A stretch of DNA of 51,891 bases. Origin: Aeromicrobium sp. CnD17-E. GTDB taxonomy: Bacteria; Actinomycetota; Actinomycetes; Propionibacteriales; Nocardioidaceae. Of this stretch, positions 25,539 to 35,426 are shown in pieces; position 1 is the first letter of the stretch, and the number at the start of each line of letters is the position of its first letter. The notes below the pieces were generated by a model. The model was not told the DNA's origin. It saw only the letters and a program-made list of their open reading frames with translations, and did not search any database. Where the stretch lies: positions 1 to 51,891 of the forward strand of contig NZ_JAMXRU010000013.1 of the NCBI RefSeq assembly GCF_024124745.1, given 5' to 3'. The position numbers and the translations under genes were made by a program.

Positions 25539-26348
25539 ATGACCGGTTTCGACCAGGCCGCGTACGACCGCGACGGATTCGTGGTGCTCCAGGACCACCT
25601 CGCACCCGCCGAGGTGGACGTGCTCGTCACGGAGTTCGAGCACCTCGTCGCGACGCCGTCACCCGCGCTCATCCTCGAGTCGGACGGCACGACGGTGCGG
25701 GGTCACCACGGCGGCCACCTCGTCAGCGACGTCTTCGCCGACCTCGTCAGGCTCCCGCGGTTCCTGAGCCTGTCCGAGGACGTGCTCGGCGGCCCGGTCT
25801 ACGTGCACCAGTTCAAGATCAACGCCAAGCGCGCGCTCGTCGGGGACCACTGGGAGTGGCACCAGGACTTCACCTTCTGGCACCTCGAGGACGGGATGCC
25901 CCGGCCCCGTGCCGTCAACTTCGCCCTCTTCCTGGACGACGTCACGGAGTTCAACGGACCACTGACGTTCGTGCCCGGGTCGCACCGCGGCGGGCAGGTC
26001 TCGACCGAGACGCGGGCCGGGACCTCGTGGACGGACACCCTGTCCTCGACGCTGCGCCACCAGATCACGCCGGCGACGCTCGAGGCCGCTCTCGCCGGCC
26101 GGGAGATGGTGGCACCGAAGGGGCCGCGCGGCACCGTGGTGATGTTCGACAGCCTCCTGCTGCACGCGTCGTCGTCGAACCTGTCGCCCTTCGACCGCCG
26201 GATGGTGGTGCTCACCTACAACAGCGTCGAGAACGCGCTGGCGACCGTCGAGGACCCCCGTCCGGAGTTCGTGGCCGCCCGCGACGTCGACCCGCTCGAG
26301 GCCGTCCCCGACCACGCGCTGGAGCGGCGCGTCGGATCGAGCCGATGA
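25539..26348 (+). CDS. PhyH-family Fe(II)/2-oxoglutarate dioxygenase
   Basis: 269 aa. Phytanoyl-CoA dioxygenase fold related to ectoine and amino-acid hydroxylases. Iron ligands are His108 and Asp110 in WHQDF and His209 in LLLHASS; Arg220 or Arg221 (FDRRM) is positioned for 2-oxoglutarate. It would hydroxylate an amino acid or a carrier-bound residue in the peptide pathway. It sits between the PPTase and the first NRPS gene, 22 bp from the latter. A free amino acid such as proline is one possible substrate, but this is not shown. Confidence 0.85.
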   Translation: MTGFDQAAYDRDGFVVLQDHLAPAEVDVLVTEFEHLVATPSPALILESDGTTVRGHHGGHLVSDVFADLVRLPRFLSLSEDVLGGPVYVHQFKINAKRALVGDHWEWHQDFTFWHLEDGMPRPRAVNFALFLDDVTEFNGPLTFVPGSHRGGQVSTETRAGTSWTDTLSSTLRHQITPATLEAALAGREMVAPKGPRGTVVMFDSLLLHASSSNLSPFDRRMVVLTYNSVENALATVEDPRPEFVAARDVDPLEAVPDHALERRVGSSR

Positions 26349-26370
26349 GCTGGTCCTCCGGAGGACCTCG

Positions 26371-29300
26371 ATGACGACGATCCCCCTCACCCCTGGCCAG
26401 GAGGGGATCTGGATCCAGGACTCGCTGGGCCGGGGCGCGGCCTACCACGTGCCCTTCGCCTACGCGATCGGGCACGGCCTCGACCCCGACCGTCTGGTCC
26501 GTTCCGTGGAGACCGTCCTCGACGCCCACGTCGCGTTCCGGATGCGGGTGCGCAGCGAGGGGGGTCGTCCGTTCGGGTGGGCCTCGGAGCCCGGCACCGG
26601 GGCCCGGGTCGAGCGGCGCCGCGTCCACGCGCACGAGGTCGATCGTGTCCTCGACGAGCTGGCGGACCGGCCCTTCGACCTCGCCCACGACCTCCCCGTC
26701 CGAGCGCTGCTGCTCGAGGCGGAGGACCGCCACGTGCTCGCCGTCGTCGTGCACCATCTCGTCTTCGACGACTGGTCCATGGACCTCGTGCTCGAGGAGG
26801 TGGCCCGGTGCTACCGCGACGGGGCCTCCGCGGCGCCGCCCTCGGACGACGAGATCCTGCCCACCCACCTGCGCGCCTGGCAGGAGGAGCTCCAGGCACG
26901 TGGTCCGGGACGGGACGACCGGATCGCCCGACGCGCACGGGCCTTCGCGGACCCGCCGGCACGGCTCGACCTCCCGCGTCGCGACACGAGCGGGAGCGGT
27001 CCCGACGTCGGTGGCGCACACGCCACCTCCACGGTCGACCTCGCGACCAGCGCCGCGGTCCGCGACCTGGCCGCCGCCCACGCCTGCACGGAGTACGTCG
27101 TGCACCTCGCTGCCTGGGCGACGCTGGTCGCCTTCCACGGCCAGCACGACGACGTCGCCGTCGGCACCCCCCTCGCGCAGCGGTCCCGTCCCGGCGCGGG
27201 CGACCTCGTGGGCTACTTCCTCGACACCCTGGTGGTCCGCCCACACCTCCCGGGGCACCGGACGTTCGACGACGTCGTGGAGTCCACGCGGGACGCGTTC
27301 TTCGCCGCGCTCGAGGCCTCGACCGAGATGGCGTACGAGGAGGTGGCGCGCGCGGTCACGGGCCGCGAGCCGGACGGGCCGCTCTTCACGGTCTGGTTCG
27401 CCTGGCAGCCCCCCGGTGACGGTCTCGTGCTCGAGGACGTCGCGGACGTACGACGGATCGACCTGCCCACGCGGACGGCGAAGTTCGACCTCGCCCTCTT
27501 CGTCGAGCCGACGGACGAGGGCCTGCGCCTGCACCTCGAGCACCGCGCCGACGCCGTCGACACCGCCACGGCGGAGTCGCTGCTGCGACGCTACGGTCGC
27601 CTCCTGCGGGAGGTCACCGGGTCGCCCGGCACTCCCCTTGCCCAGATCGACCTCCTCGACGACGCCGAGGAGCGCCGCCTGCTCGACCTCGGCCGAGGTC
27701 CGGACGCCGGACGGGGCCCGGTCGCCCACCAGCTCGACGAGCCGATCCTGCGCTGGGCGCGCGCCCGGCCGGACGACCCGGCCGTCCTGCACGAGGGGCG
27801 GACGACCAGCTACGCCGAGCTCCTCGACCAGGCGTCCCGGTGGACCGCCGCCCTCGTCTCGCGCGGGGTCGCCGTCGGTGACGTCGTGGGGGTGTCCGTG
27901 CCCCGTTCGCCCGACATGGTCGCGGCGGTCCTCGGCGTCCTCGGCGCGGGCGCAGGCTACGTCGCACTCACGCTCGACCATCCCGCAGCGCGTCTGCGTC
28001 ACGTCGTGACGGACTGCGCCGTCCGGGTGGCGCTCACCGGCGAGGACGTCGGAGTCCTTCCTGCGCTCGGCGTCGAGACCATCGACCGCCCAGCCCTCGA
28101 CGAGGCGCCGCTCCCGGTACCCGAGGTCGCGAGGAGGCCCGCGGGAGAGGCCCTCGCCTACGTCACCTACACGTCCGGCTCGACCGGGCGACCGAAGGGC
28201 ATCCGCATGACCCACCAGGCGGTGGGGAACCTGCTCGACTGGCAGGAGCGGACCTACCCCGGGATCGGGGCCGGCGACCGGACGCTGCAGTTCGCGTCGC
28301 TCGGCTTCGACGTGTCCGCGCAGGAGATCTTCGGGACGCTGCAGACCGGCGGCACGCTCGTGCTCATCAGCGAGGAGCAGCGCGACGCGGTCCACCAGAC
28401 GATGCGTCTGGTGCAGGAGCACGAGGTCTCGAGGCTGTTCATGCCCGCTCCCGCACTCCTGGAGGCGACCGCTGGGGCCGTGGCGCAGGGTGTCGCACCC
28501 GCGAGCCTGCGGGTCGTCGTGTCCGGCTCCGAGCAGCTCGTGGTGACCGACGCCCTCCGCGCGTTCTTCCGGTCCGTGCCGGCGGCTCGCCTCCACAACG
28601 AGTACGGACCCAGCGAGACGCACGTCGCGACGATGTACGCCGCTGCGCAGGACCCGGACACGTGGCCGGCGTGGCTCCCGATCGGCGCTCCTGTCGGCGC
28701 CACGTGCGTGCACCTGCTGGACGACCACGGTCGACTGGTGCCCCCCGGTGCCGTCGGGGAGGTGTACCTGAGCGGCCCCGGCCTCGCGCAGGGATACGCG
28801 GGCATGCCGGTCGCCACGGCGCGCGCGTTCGTGCCCCACGCCCGCGGGACTGGACCGGGCGAGCGGGCCTACCAGACGGGTGACCTCGCGCGCTACACCG
28901 AGGACGGTGCACTGGAGTACCTCGGCCGCCGCGACTCCCAGGTCAAGATCCGCGGTTTCCGGATCGAGCTGGAGGAGGTCCGCACCGTGCTCGACGCCGC
29001 CGACGGAGTCGCCCAGGCGTACGTCACGACGCGTGGCGCGGGAGGTCACGCGGAGCTGCTCGGCTACTGGCGGCGGTCCGGCGAAGGTGCGACCACCGAG
29101 GAGGACCTGCGCCGCCACCTCGCGGACCACCTCCCCCCGGCGATGCTCCCCGCCAGGCTGTACGAGGTCGAGAGCTTCCCGCTCACCCCGAACGGCAAGA
29201 TCGACGCGCGTGCCCTCGAGGACCGCTGGGCCCGCACCGACGTCGAGCGCGAGCCCGTCGCACCGGCCGACGATCCACTCGTGGCCGCCGTCGCCAGCAG

Positions 29301-29568
29301 TATCGCGAGCGTCCTGGAGAGGCCCGCCGTCGGCCCGACGAGCGACTTCTTCGACCTCGGCGGCAACTCGCTCCTGGCCAACCGCCTCGTGTGGACGCTC
29401 GCCGCCGACGGTGTCGCTGCGGTGACGCTTCGCGACGTGATGGACGGACGGACGGCCACCGCGATCGCCCACCGCGCCCGACCGGTCGAGGTCGAGACGA
29501 CGCGAGCCGACACCGCGCAGGCGCACGAGCGACTCGACACCCTGATGAGAGACCTGGAGGACGTCTGA
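26371..29568 (+). CDS. NRPS module C-A-T
   Basis: 1065 aa. The condensation domain (1-430) has VHHLVFDDW at 127-135, so the usual HHxxxDG reads HHxxxDD. The adenylation domain (about 450-945) has YTSGSTGRPKG near 600, FDVSAQE near 646, NEYGPSE near 743 and the catalytic lysine in TPNGKID near 941. The carrier domain has DFFDLGGNSLL near 997. By alignment to GrsA the pocket residues are D, V, Q, F, V, G, E, V, A; the D-V-Q start recalls proline-type codes, but the rest differs. GGAGG precedes the ATG. The tail ERLDTLMRDLEDV is a short acidic helix, perhaps for docking. Confidence 0.92.
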   Translation: MTTIPLTPGQEGIWIQDSLGRGAAYHVPFAYAIGHGLDPDRLVRSVETVLDAHVAFRMRVRSEGGRPFGWASEPGTGARVERRRVHAHEVDRVLDELADRPFDLAHDLPVRALLLEAEDRHVLAVVVHHLVFDDWSMDLVLEEVARCYRDGASAAPPSDDEILPTHLRAWQEELQARGPGRDDRIARRARAFADPPARLDLPRRDTSGSGPDVGGAHATSTVDLATSAAVRDLAAAHACTEYVVHLAAWATLVAFHGQHDDVAVGTPLAQRSRPGAGDLVGYFLDTLVVRPHLPGHRTFDDVVESTRDAFFAALEASTEMAYEEVARAVTGREPDGPLFTVWFAWQPPGDGLVLEDVADVRRIDLPTRTAKFDLALFVEPTDEGLRLHLEHRADAVDTATAESLLRRYGRLLREVTGSPGTPLAQIDLLDDAEERRLLDLGRGPDAGRGPVAHQLDEPILRWARARPDDPAVLHEGRTTSYAELLDQASRWTAALVSRGVAVGDVVGVSVPRSPDMVAAVLGVLGAGAGYVALTLDHPAARLRHVVTDCAVRVALTGEDVGVLPALGVETIDRPALDEAPLPVPEVARRPAGEALAYVTYTSGSTGRPKGIRMTHQAVGNLLDWQERTYPGIGAGDRTLQFASLGFDVSAQEIFGTLQTGGTLVLISEEQRDAVHQTMRLVQEHEVSRLFMPAPALLEATAGAVAQGVAPASLRVVVSGSEQLVVTDALRAFFRSVPAARLHNEYGPSETHVATMYAAAQDPDTWPAWLPIGAPVGATCVHLLDDHGRLVPPGAVGEVYLSGPGLAQGYAGMPVATARAFVPHARGTGPGERAYQTGDLARYTEDGALEYLGRRDSQVKIRGFRIELEEVRTVLDAADGVAQAYVTTRGAGGHAELLGYWRRSGEGATTEEDLRRHLADHLPPAMLPARLYEVESFPLTPNGKIDARALEDRWARTDVEREPVAPADDPLVAAVASSIASVLERPAVGPTSDFFDLGGNSLLANRLVWTLAADGVAAVTLRDVMDGRTATAIAHRARPVEVETTRADTAQAHERLDTLMRDLEDV

Positions 29569-29569
29569 C

Positions 29570-29758
29570 ATGAGCACCGACGTGACACCGGAGGAGCACG
29601 CCGTCGTGGTCAACCACGAGGAGCAGTACTCCACGTGGCCCACGAGCCGACCTCTCCCTGTCGGCTGGCAGGCCGAGGGGTTCGTCGGCTCGAAGGAGGC
29701 GTGCCTCGACCATGTCGAGTCCGTCTGGACCGACATCCGGCCCGCGTCGGCCCGCTGA
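29570..29758 (+). CDS. MbtH-like NRPS accessory protein
   Basis: 62 aa, a complete MbtH domain: VVVNHEEQYSTWP, PVGW and VWTDIRPAS. It binds adenylation domains and supports their folding or activity. It lies one base after the first NRPS stop codon and 19 bp before the next NRPS gene, so it is co-produced with both. Confidence 0.93.
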   Translation: MSTDVTPEEHAVVVNHEEQYSTWPTSRPLPVGWQAEGFVGSKEACLDHVESVWTDIRPASAR

Positions 29759-29777
29759 TCGAGAGACGAGACCCCTC

Positions 29778-32700
29778 ATGGTGGACCAGACCTCCGTCGT
29801 CGAGCACTTCGCCGCGGCCCTGCAGCGCGACCCCGACGCGGTCGCCGTCGACGGCGTCGACGGCCGGTTGAGCTTCGCCGACGTCGACCGTCGCGCCGAG
29901 CGGGTCCGGCACGAGCTGGAGGCGCTCGGCGTCACGCCCGGCGACCCGGTCTTCCACGTCGGCACGAGAGGTCCGCACTTCGCCGCGGCCCTGCTCGCCA
30001 CCTGGCGGCTCGGGGCGGTCTGGCGGCCGCTCGAGCCCGACGCGGCCCCGGCGCGACACGCACGTGTGGTGGGCCGTGACCGCGGTGCCGTGGCCCTCGT
30101 GATGGGCGGGCCCGACGAGGACCGCGCCCGTGACCTCGGGCTCCGCCCCTTGCGGGTCGACCTCGCGGACCCTGCGGCGCAGGGGACCGCCGGCACCCGC
30201 TCCCCAGGAGCGACCGATGCGGCCTACGTGACCCTGACCTCGGGGACCACCGGCGAGCCGAAGGGAGTGGTCAGCTCGCACCAGGGTCTGGCGCGCCTGG
30301 CGACGCGACTGGCCACCCACCTGCGGCTCGTCCCGGACGACGGGGTGCTCCAGCTCCACCCGTCGTCCGTCGACATCTCGCTCGAGGAGGTCGTCACCAC
30401 CTGGCGCGCCGGGTGCCGCAGCGTTCCCGTGCCCGACGACGTCCGCACCGACCTCGTCGGGCTCGACCGGCACCTGCGCGACCACCGGGTGACGGTCGTC
30501 GACCTGCCCACGTCCCTGTGGATCGTCTGGCTCGAGGCCATCGAACGGGGGGAGGTCCCCCGCCCGCCGACCCACCTGCGGGTGGTCGGCGTCGGGAGCG
30601 AGCCGGTGCCGCGCGACGCGATCGCGCGGTGGCTGCAGACCTGCGGGCCCGGCCCCGCCCTCTACAGCCTCTACGGCTCCACCGAGACCGGCATCACGAC
30701 CCACGCGGCGGGCCCCCTCACGCTCCAGGACGACACCGAGGAAGGCACGCCGCTCGGTCACCCGCTTCCCGGGGTGGTGGGCTACGTGCTGGACGAGTCC
30801 CTGACGCCGGTGGCGGCAGGCGGGCGCGGCCAGCTGTACGTGCGAGCCGACGTCGCCGCGCTCGGCTACCGCCAGGCTCCTGCGGCGACGGCTGCGGCCT
30901 TCGTGCCCGACCCGTTCGCCGTCGAGCCCGGCGGGCGCATGTACGCCACGGGAGACTGCGTGAGCGAGACCGCCACCGGTGCCCTCGTCCACCACGGCCG
31001 GATCGACGCCACGCTCTCGGTCAACGGCTTCTCCGTCCGTCCCGAGGGCGTCGCCCGTGTGCTCGGCCAGGTCCACGGCATCGAGTCCGCCCGGGTGCAC
31101 ACGGTGCGCGAGGGCGGCGTCACGACGCTGGTCGCCGACCTCCAGCCCAGCCCGCCCGGTGACGACGACTGGAGGCCCGTCTACGAGGCGCTCTACGCCG
31201 ACGACCGGACGTCCTACCCTCTCGGTCTCGACGCGACGTCGTGGCTCAGCGCCGTGGACGGCTCGCCCGTGCCGCTCGCGACGATGGAGGCGTGGCGCGA
31301 CGCCGCCGTCGCGCGGGTGCTCGACCTGGAGCCCCGCCGGGTCCTGGAGCTGGGCTGCGGCACCGGGATGGTCCTGCACGGCATCGTGGACCACGTCGAG
31401 CGCTACGTCGGCATCGACTTCGTCCCGGACGTGGTGGAGACCCTCGAGACGCAGGTCCGGGAGCGTGGCGTCCGCGCCTCGGTCGAGCTCCACGTCGGCG
31501 ACATCCGGTCGAGCCTGCCGATCAGGGACGAGACCTTCGACGTCGTCGTGCTCAACTCGGTCGTGCAGTACCTGCGCGGCGGGCGCGAGCTGCGCGCCGT
31601 GCTGGATCGCGCGGCCGCTGCCCTGGCGCCGGGGGGACACGTCGTGGTCGGCGACGTCCGCAACCTCGACCTCGACCCCGCCTACCGCGACTGGCTCGCC
31701 GCCCAACCAGGCTTCTCCCCGCAGGGCGCACGGTCGGGCGCGGAGATCGAGCTGCAGCTGGCACCGCGCTGGTTCCACGACCTCGCCGTGCTGGACGACA
31801 GGCCCGTACGGGTGGCGACGCGGAGCAAGGACGTCGACACCGTCGACGAGATGTCGCTGTTCCGCTACGACGCGGTGCTCGAGCTCGACGCCGACCCTCG
31901 TGCCACCCGCCCCGTCCGCGAGCTCGCCGCAGCGGACCTCACCGTGCATGATCTCCAGCAGCACGTGCAGCCCGGCGCCCCCATCGTGGCGCGTGCCCTG
32001 CCGCGGGGCGCGGGCGTCGCCACGCTACGGTCGCAGGCGCAGGCGCTCGGACTCTCGTGCGAGGCCGCGCCGCACCCGCTGTCGCCCGACCACCTCGACG
32101 TGGTGCTGTTCACGGAGCAGGACCGGGCGGAGGCCGAGGAGGCGCTGGCGACCGTGGCGCGCTCCTACGCGGCGCCCCGCACCGTCAACCAGCCGCAGGT
32201 CGACGACGACTCCACGCTCGTGCACCGCGCCGCGGAGCAGGCACGTGATGCCCTGGCGCCCCACGAGCGCCCCTCGGTCTACCGGGTCGTCCGGGACGGC
32301 ACGCCGGTCGTCGTGCCTGTCTCGCTGCGCACCGAGTCGGCGACCGCCGAGACGGGTGCGGGCAGCACGCCGCTCGAGCGCGAGGTCGCGGCGGTGTGGT
32401 CCGAGGTGCTCGGTCAGCTGCCGGGCCCGGACGACAACTTCTTCGACCTGGGTGGCAACAGCCTGAACCTCGCCCGCGTCCTCGTGCGGCTGCGGTCGCA
32501 GTACTCCACCGACCTCGCGGCCGAGCAGTTCTTCGCCGCCCCGACCGTACGCGGCACCGCCGCCCTGCTCGGCGACGTGCGTCCATCGACCGGCGGGCCC
32601 GAGGACGCGCCGTCGGTCACCACCGGGGGCCGGGACGCGCCCGTCGCCCAGGGCCTCTCCGTCGGCCCCGCGTCCTTCGCGCAGGAGCGGCTGTGGCTGC

Positions 32701-35426
32701 TCGACCAGCTCGCCCCGGGCTCCCGGGCCTACCACTCACCCTTCGTGTTCGACGTCGACGGCGAGGTCGACGTCGACGTGCTGGAGCAGGCGGTCCGCGC
32801 CGTCGAGCAGACGCATCCCGCGCTCCGAACGGCACTGCGCATGGTCGACGGCACGCTGCAGCAGCAGGTGGTCGAGAGCGCAGCAGCCGAGAACCCCACG
32901 ACGGTGACCCGGGTCGACGCGACCGTCGCGGACGACCGGTCCGGCCTGTCCGTCGGGGAGCAGGCGTTCGTCGACGTCCCGTTCGACCTCTCCTCCGGAG
33001 CGCTCCTGCGGGTGGGCGTCCTTCCCCGAGCCAGCGGCGGGACCCGGATCCTCTTCGTCCTGCACCACGTGGCCGTCGACGAGCTGTCCCTCGGCCGGCT
33101 GTTCGACGACGTCGCCTCGGCCTACACCGCCATCGCCCGCGGCACGACGCCCCGACTGCCCACGCCAACGGTCAGCTACCTCGACGCAGCGATCCACGAG
33201 CGGTCGTCCGGCCCGGCGCGGACGGCGGGGCGGACGTTCTGGCACGACCTCCTCGCGGGAGCGCCGACCGCGCTCGACCTCCCCGTCGACCGCACGACCG
33301 CAGTCCAGCGCAGCGGGCGCGGCGCACGCCGACCCGTCCCACTCGGGTCCGACGCTCTCCGCCGCGCGGAGGCGTCCGCGCGACGCGAGGGCCTGACGAC
33401 CTACCAGTGGTGGTTCGCGTTGTTCTCGCTGTTCCTCGCACGTGAGTGCGGCGCAGACGACCTCGTCGTGGGAGCACCGAGCGCCAACCGGCCGCCCGGC
33501 ACGGAGGACGTCGTCGGCTTCTTCGTCAACACGTTGCCCGTGCGCTGCCACCGACCGACGAACCCGACCGTCTCCGACCACCTGCGCAGCACCGCCCGCG
33601 AGCTGCTCGCCGCGCAGCAGCACGAGGACGTCCCGCTGCAGGAGGTGCTCAGGGACCTCGGCGTCGGTCGCAGCGCCGACACGAACCCCCTGTTCCAGAC
33701 GATGGTCGTGCTGGAGCCGGCCGAGCCGCTGACCATGCGCCTCGACACCCTCGAGGCCGTGGCCTTCGACCTGCCGGAGTCGACGTCGACGATGGACCTC
33801 ACCCTCGTCGTCCGGCCCACGCCGGGCGACCCACGCATCCACCTCGTGCACGACCTCGACGTGGTGTCCGAGGAGGAGGCGGAGCGCATGGCCACCACGT
33901 TCGCGCTCCTGGTGGACGCGGTGCTCAGCGATCCGGAACGACGTTGCCTCGACCCCGTCGACCTGCCCGACGACCTCGCCTCGGTGCTCGGGGGCGGCGA
34001 TGGCGACGTCCCCTCCCGCACCGTGGCCGAGGCCTTCCTCGACGGTGCACGGGACCATCCTGAGGCGACGGCCGTGGTCTCGGGTGGCCGTTCCGTCACG
34101 TACGGCGCGCTGCGCGACCTCGTGGCCGACGTCGTCGGCCGGCTCCGCGAGGCCGGTGCCGTACCGCCACTGGTGCCTGTGGTCCTCCCGTCGTCGCCCG
34201 AGCTCGTCGCGGCGATGCTGGCGGTCAACACGGCGGGCTCGGCGTTCGTCCCGCTGGCGCCCGACTGGCCCGCCGCGCGACTCGAGCGGGCCCTGGAGAA
34301 CATCGGCAGCCCGGTCGTCGTCGGGGACGAGGAGGTCCTGTCGGCTCTCGACGGCTCGCGGACCGTCGTCACCGTGCCTCGACACGCCCGCCCGACCCCG
34401 CCGTCCGGACTCGCGGCCTCGTTCGTCGGCGCGCTCGACGAGCCCATGTACGCGATGTTCACGTCCGGCACGACGGGCGAGCCGAAGGCGGTGAAGATCG
34501 CTCACCGGGGCGTCCTCAACCGGCTCGCGTGGATGAGTCAGGAGCTGGGTACCCGAGCAGCCCGACGCGTGCTGTGGACCACCGCCCCGCAGTACGACAG
34601 CATGGTCTGGGAGTCCCTGTGGCCGCTGACGCTCGGCGGCGCGACCGTCGTCGGCGACCCGACGCTGCAGGCGAGACCGGAGGCGTTCTGCCGCTCCGTG
34701 GCCGAGCACCAGGTCTCCACCATCGACCTCGTGCCCGGGGTCCTGCGCGGTCTGCTCGAGCACGCCGCGCACGACCCAGCGGCCGCGTCGATGCTGCGGG
34801 CGCTCGAGGTCGTGGTCGTGGGCGGCGAGGAGCTGACCCCAGGGGTCGCAGCCCTCCTCCCGCGGCTCGACCTCGGGGCGCGGTTCCTCAACCTCTACGG
34901 CCCCACGGAGGCCACCATCGGCTCCGTCGCCCATGAGCTCCACCCCTCCGAGCACGGCGACGTGCCGATCGGGCGACCGATCACGAACACCTCCGCGGCC
35001 GTCCTGGACGAGCACCTCCAGCCGGTCCCGCGGGGCGTGCGGGGCGAGCTCGTGCTGGGCGGCGCCTGCGTCGGGCTCGGGTACCACCGCGACGCCGCCC
35101 GCACACGAGCGCGCTACCTGGACCACCCGTCCCTGGGCCGTGTCTACCGCACGGGCGACCTCGCCCGCGTGCGCCGCGACGGGTCGCTCGCGTTCCTCGG
35201 ACGCGATGACGACCAGCTGTCCATCAACGGTGTCCGCGTCGAGACCGCCGAGATCGTCCGCGCCCTGGAGGACCTCGACGGCGTGGCCGACGCGGGCGTC
35301 ACGTCCGTGTCCCTGAAGAACGACGTCCTGCGCCGCCTGGGCACGCACCTCGCCGCCCGGTCCACCGACCCCGAGCTGCACGACCTGCTCGACTCGATCC
35401 TCGACCAGCTGGAGACCGACACGTGA
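29778..35426 (+). CDS. NRPS: A(N-MT)-T-C-A(N-part), ends inside an adenylation domain
   Basis: 1882 aa. It opens with an adenylation domain (TSGTTG near 154, VDISLEE near 198, YGSTE near 299) interrupted near 470 by a SAM methyltransferase (LELGCGTG near 524), then degenerate A9-A10 without the NGK lysine, a carrier domain (FFDLGGNSLN near 890) and a condensation domain (HHVAVDE near 1096). A second adenylation domain follows (TSGTTGEPK near 1562, YGPTEA near 1708, GRDDDQLSINGVR near 1808). It stops after A8, without A9, A10 or a carrier; these lie two genes downstream. Pocket residues read D, I, E, D, V, V, L, I, T for the first and D, S, W, D, V, G, L, I, G for the second. The second shares D..DVG.I with arginine codes. 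The ATG at 29778 is set by the domain start. The stop overlaps the next gene as GTGA. Confidence 0.92.
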   Translation: MVDQTSVVEHFAAALQRDPDAVAVDGVDGRLSFADVDRRAERVRHELEALGVTPGDPVFHVGTRGPHFAAALLATWRLGAVWRPLEPDAAPARHARVVGRDRGAVALVMGGPDEDRARDLGLRPLRVDLADPAAQGTAGTRSPGATDAAYVTLTSGTTGEPKGVVSSHQGLARLATRLATHLRLVPDDGVLQLHPSSVDISLEEVVTTWRAGCRSVPVPDDVRTDLVGLDRHLRDHRVTVVDLPTSLWIVWLEAIERGEVPRPPTHLRVVGVGSEPVPRDAIARWLQTCGPGPALYSLYGSTETGITTHAAGPLTLQDDTEEGTPLGHPLPGVVGYVLDESLTPVAAGGRGQLYVRADVAALGYRQAPAATAAAFVPDPFAVEPGGRMYATGDCVSETATGALVHHGRIDATLSVNGFSVRPEGVARVLGQVHGIESARVHTVREGGVTTLVADLQPSPPGDDDWRPVYEALYADDRTSYPLGLDATSWLSAVDGSPVPLATMEAWRDAAVARVLDLEPRRVLELGCGTGMVLHGIVDHVERYVGIDFVPDVVETLETQVRERGVRASVELHVGDIRSSLPIRDETFDVVVLNSVVQYLRGGRELRAVLDRAAAALAPGGHVVVGDVRNLDLDPAYRDWLAAQPGFSPQGARSGAEIELQLAPRWFHDLAVLDDRPVRVATRSKDVDTVDEMSLFRYDAVLELDADPRATRPVRELAAADLTVHDLQQHVQPGAPIVARALPRGAGVATLRSQAQALGLSCEAAPHPLSPDHLDVVLFTEQDRAEAEEALATVARSYAAPRTVNQPQVDDDSTLVHRAAEQARDALAPHERPSVYRVVRDGTPVVVPVSLRTESATAETGAGSTPLEREVAAVWSEVLGQLPGPDDNFFDLGGNSLNLARVLVRLRSQYSTDLAAEQFFAAPTVRGTAALLGDVRPSTGGPEDAPSVTTGGRDAPVAQGLSVGPASFAQERLWLLDQLAPGSRAYHSPFVFDVDGEVDVDVLEQAVRAVEQTHPALRTALRMVDGTLQQQVVESAAAENPTTVTRVDATVADDRSGLSVGEQAFVDVPFDLSSGALLRVGVLPRASGGTRILFVLHHVAVDELSLGRLFDDVASAYTAIARGTTPRLPTPTVSYLDAAIHERSSGPARTAGRTFWHDLLAGAPTALDLPVDRTTAVQRSGRGARRPVPLGSDALRRAEASARREGLTTYQWWFALFSLFLARECGADDLVVGAPSANRPPGTEDVVGFFVNTLPVRCHRPTNPTVSDHLRSTARELLAAQQHEDVPLQEVLRDLGVGRSADTNPLFQTMVVLEPAEPLTMRLDTLEAVAFDLPESTSTMDLTLVVRPTPGDPRIHLVHDLDVVSEEEAERMATTFALLVDAVLSDPERRCLDPVDLPDDLASVLGGGDGDVPSRTVAEAFLDGARDHPEATAVVSGGRSVTYGALRDLVADVVGRLREAGAVPPLVPVVLPSSPELVAAMLAVNTAGSAFVPLAPDWPAARLERALENIGSPVVVGDEEVLSALDGSRTVVTVPRHARPTPPSGLAASFVGALDEPMYAMFTSGTTGEPKAVKIAHRGVLNRLAWMSQELGTRAARRVLWTTAPQYDSMVWESLWPLTLGGATVVGDPTLQARPEAFCRSVAEHQVSTIDLVPGVLRGLLEHAAHDPAAASMLRALEVVVVGGEELTPGVAALLPRLDLGARFLNLYGPTEATIGSVAHELHPSEHGDVPIGRPITNTSAAVLDEHLQPVPRGVRGELVLGGACVGLGYHRDAARTRARYLDHPSLGRVYRTGDLARVRRDGSLAFLGRDDDQLSINGVRVETAEIVRALEDLDGVADAGVTSVSLKNDVLRRLGTHLAARSTDPELHDLLDSILDQLETDT

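Noticed and set aside
26212-29736. Very long open frame on the minus strand across the first NRPS gene
   Set aside because: It is antisense to a gene with clear domains, its peptide is low-complexity Arg/Gly/Val-rich, and such frames are expected in DNA this GC-rich. The same applies to those at 36172-39351, 32736-35381 and 15971-18286 and the plus-strand frame at 3662-6166.
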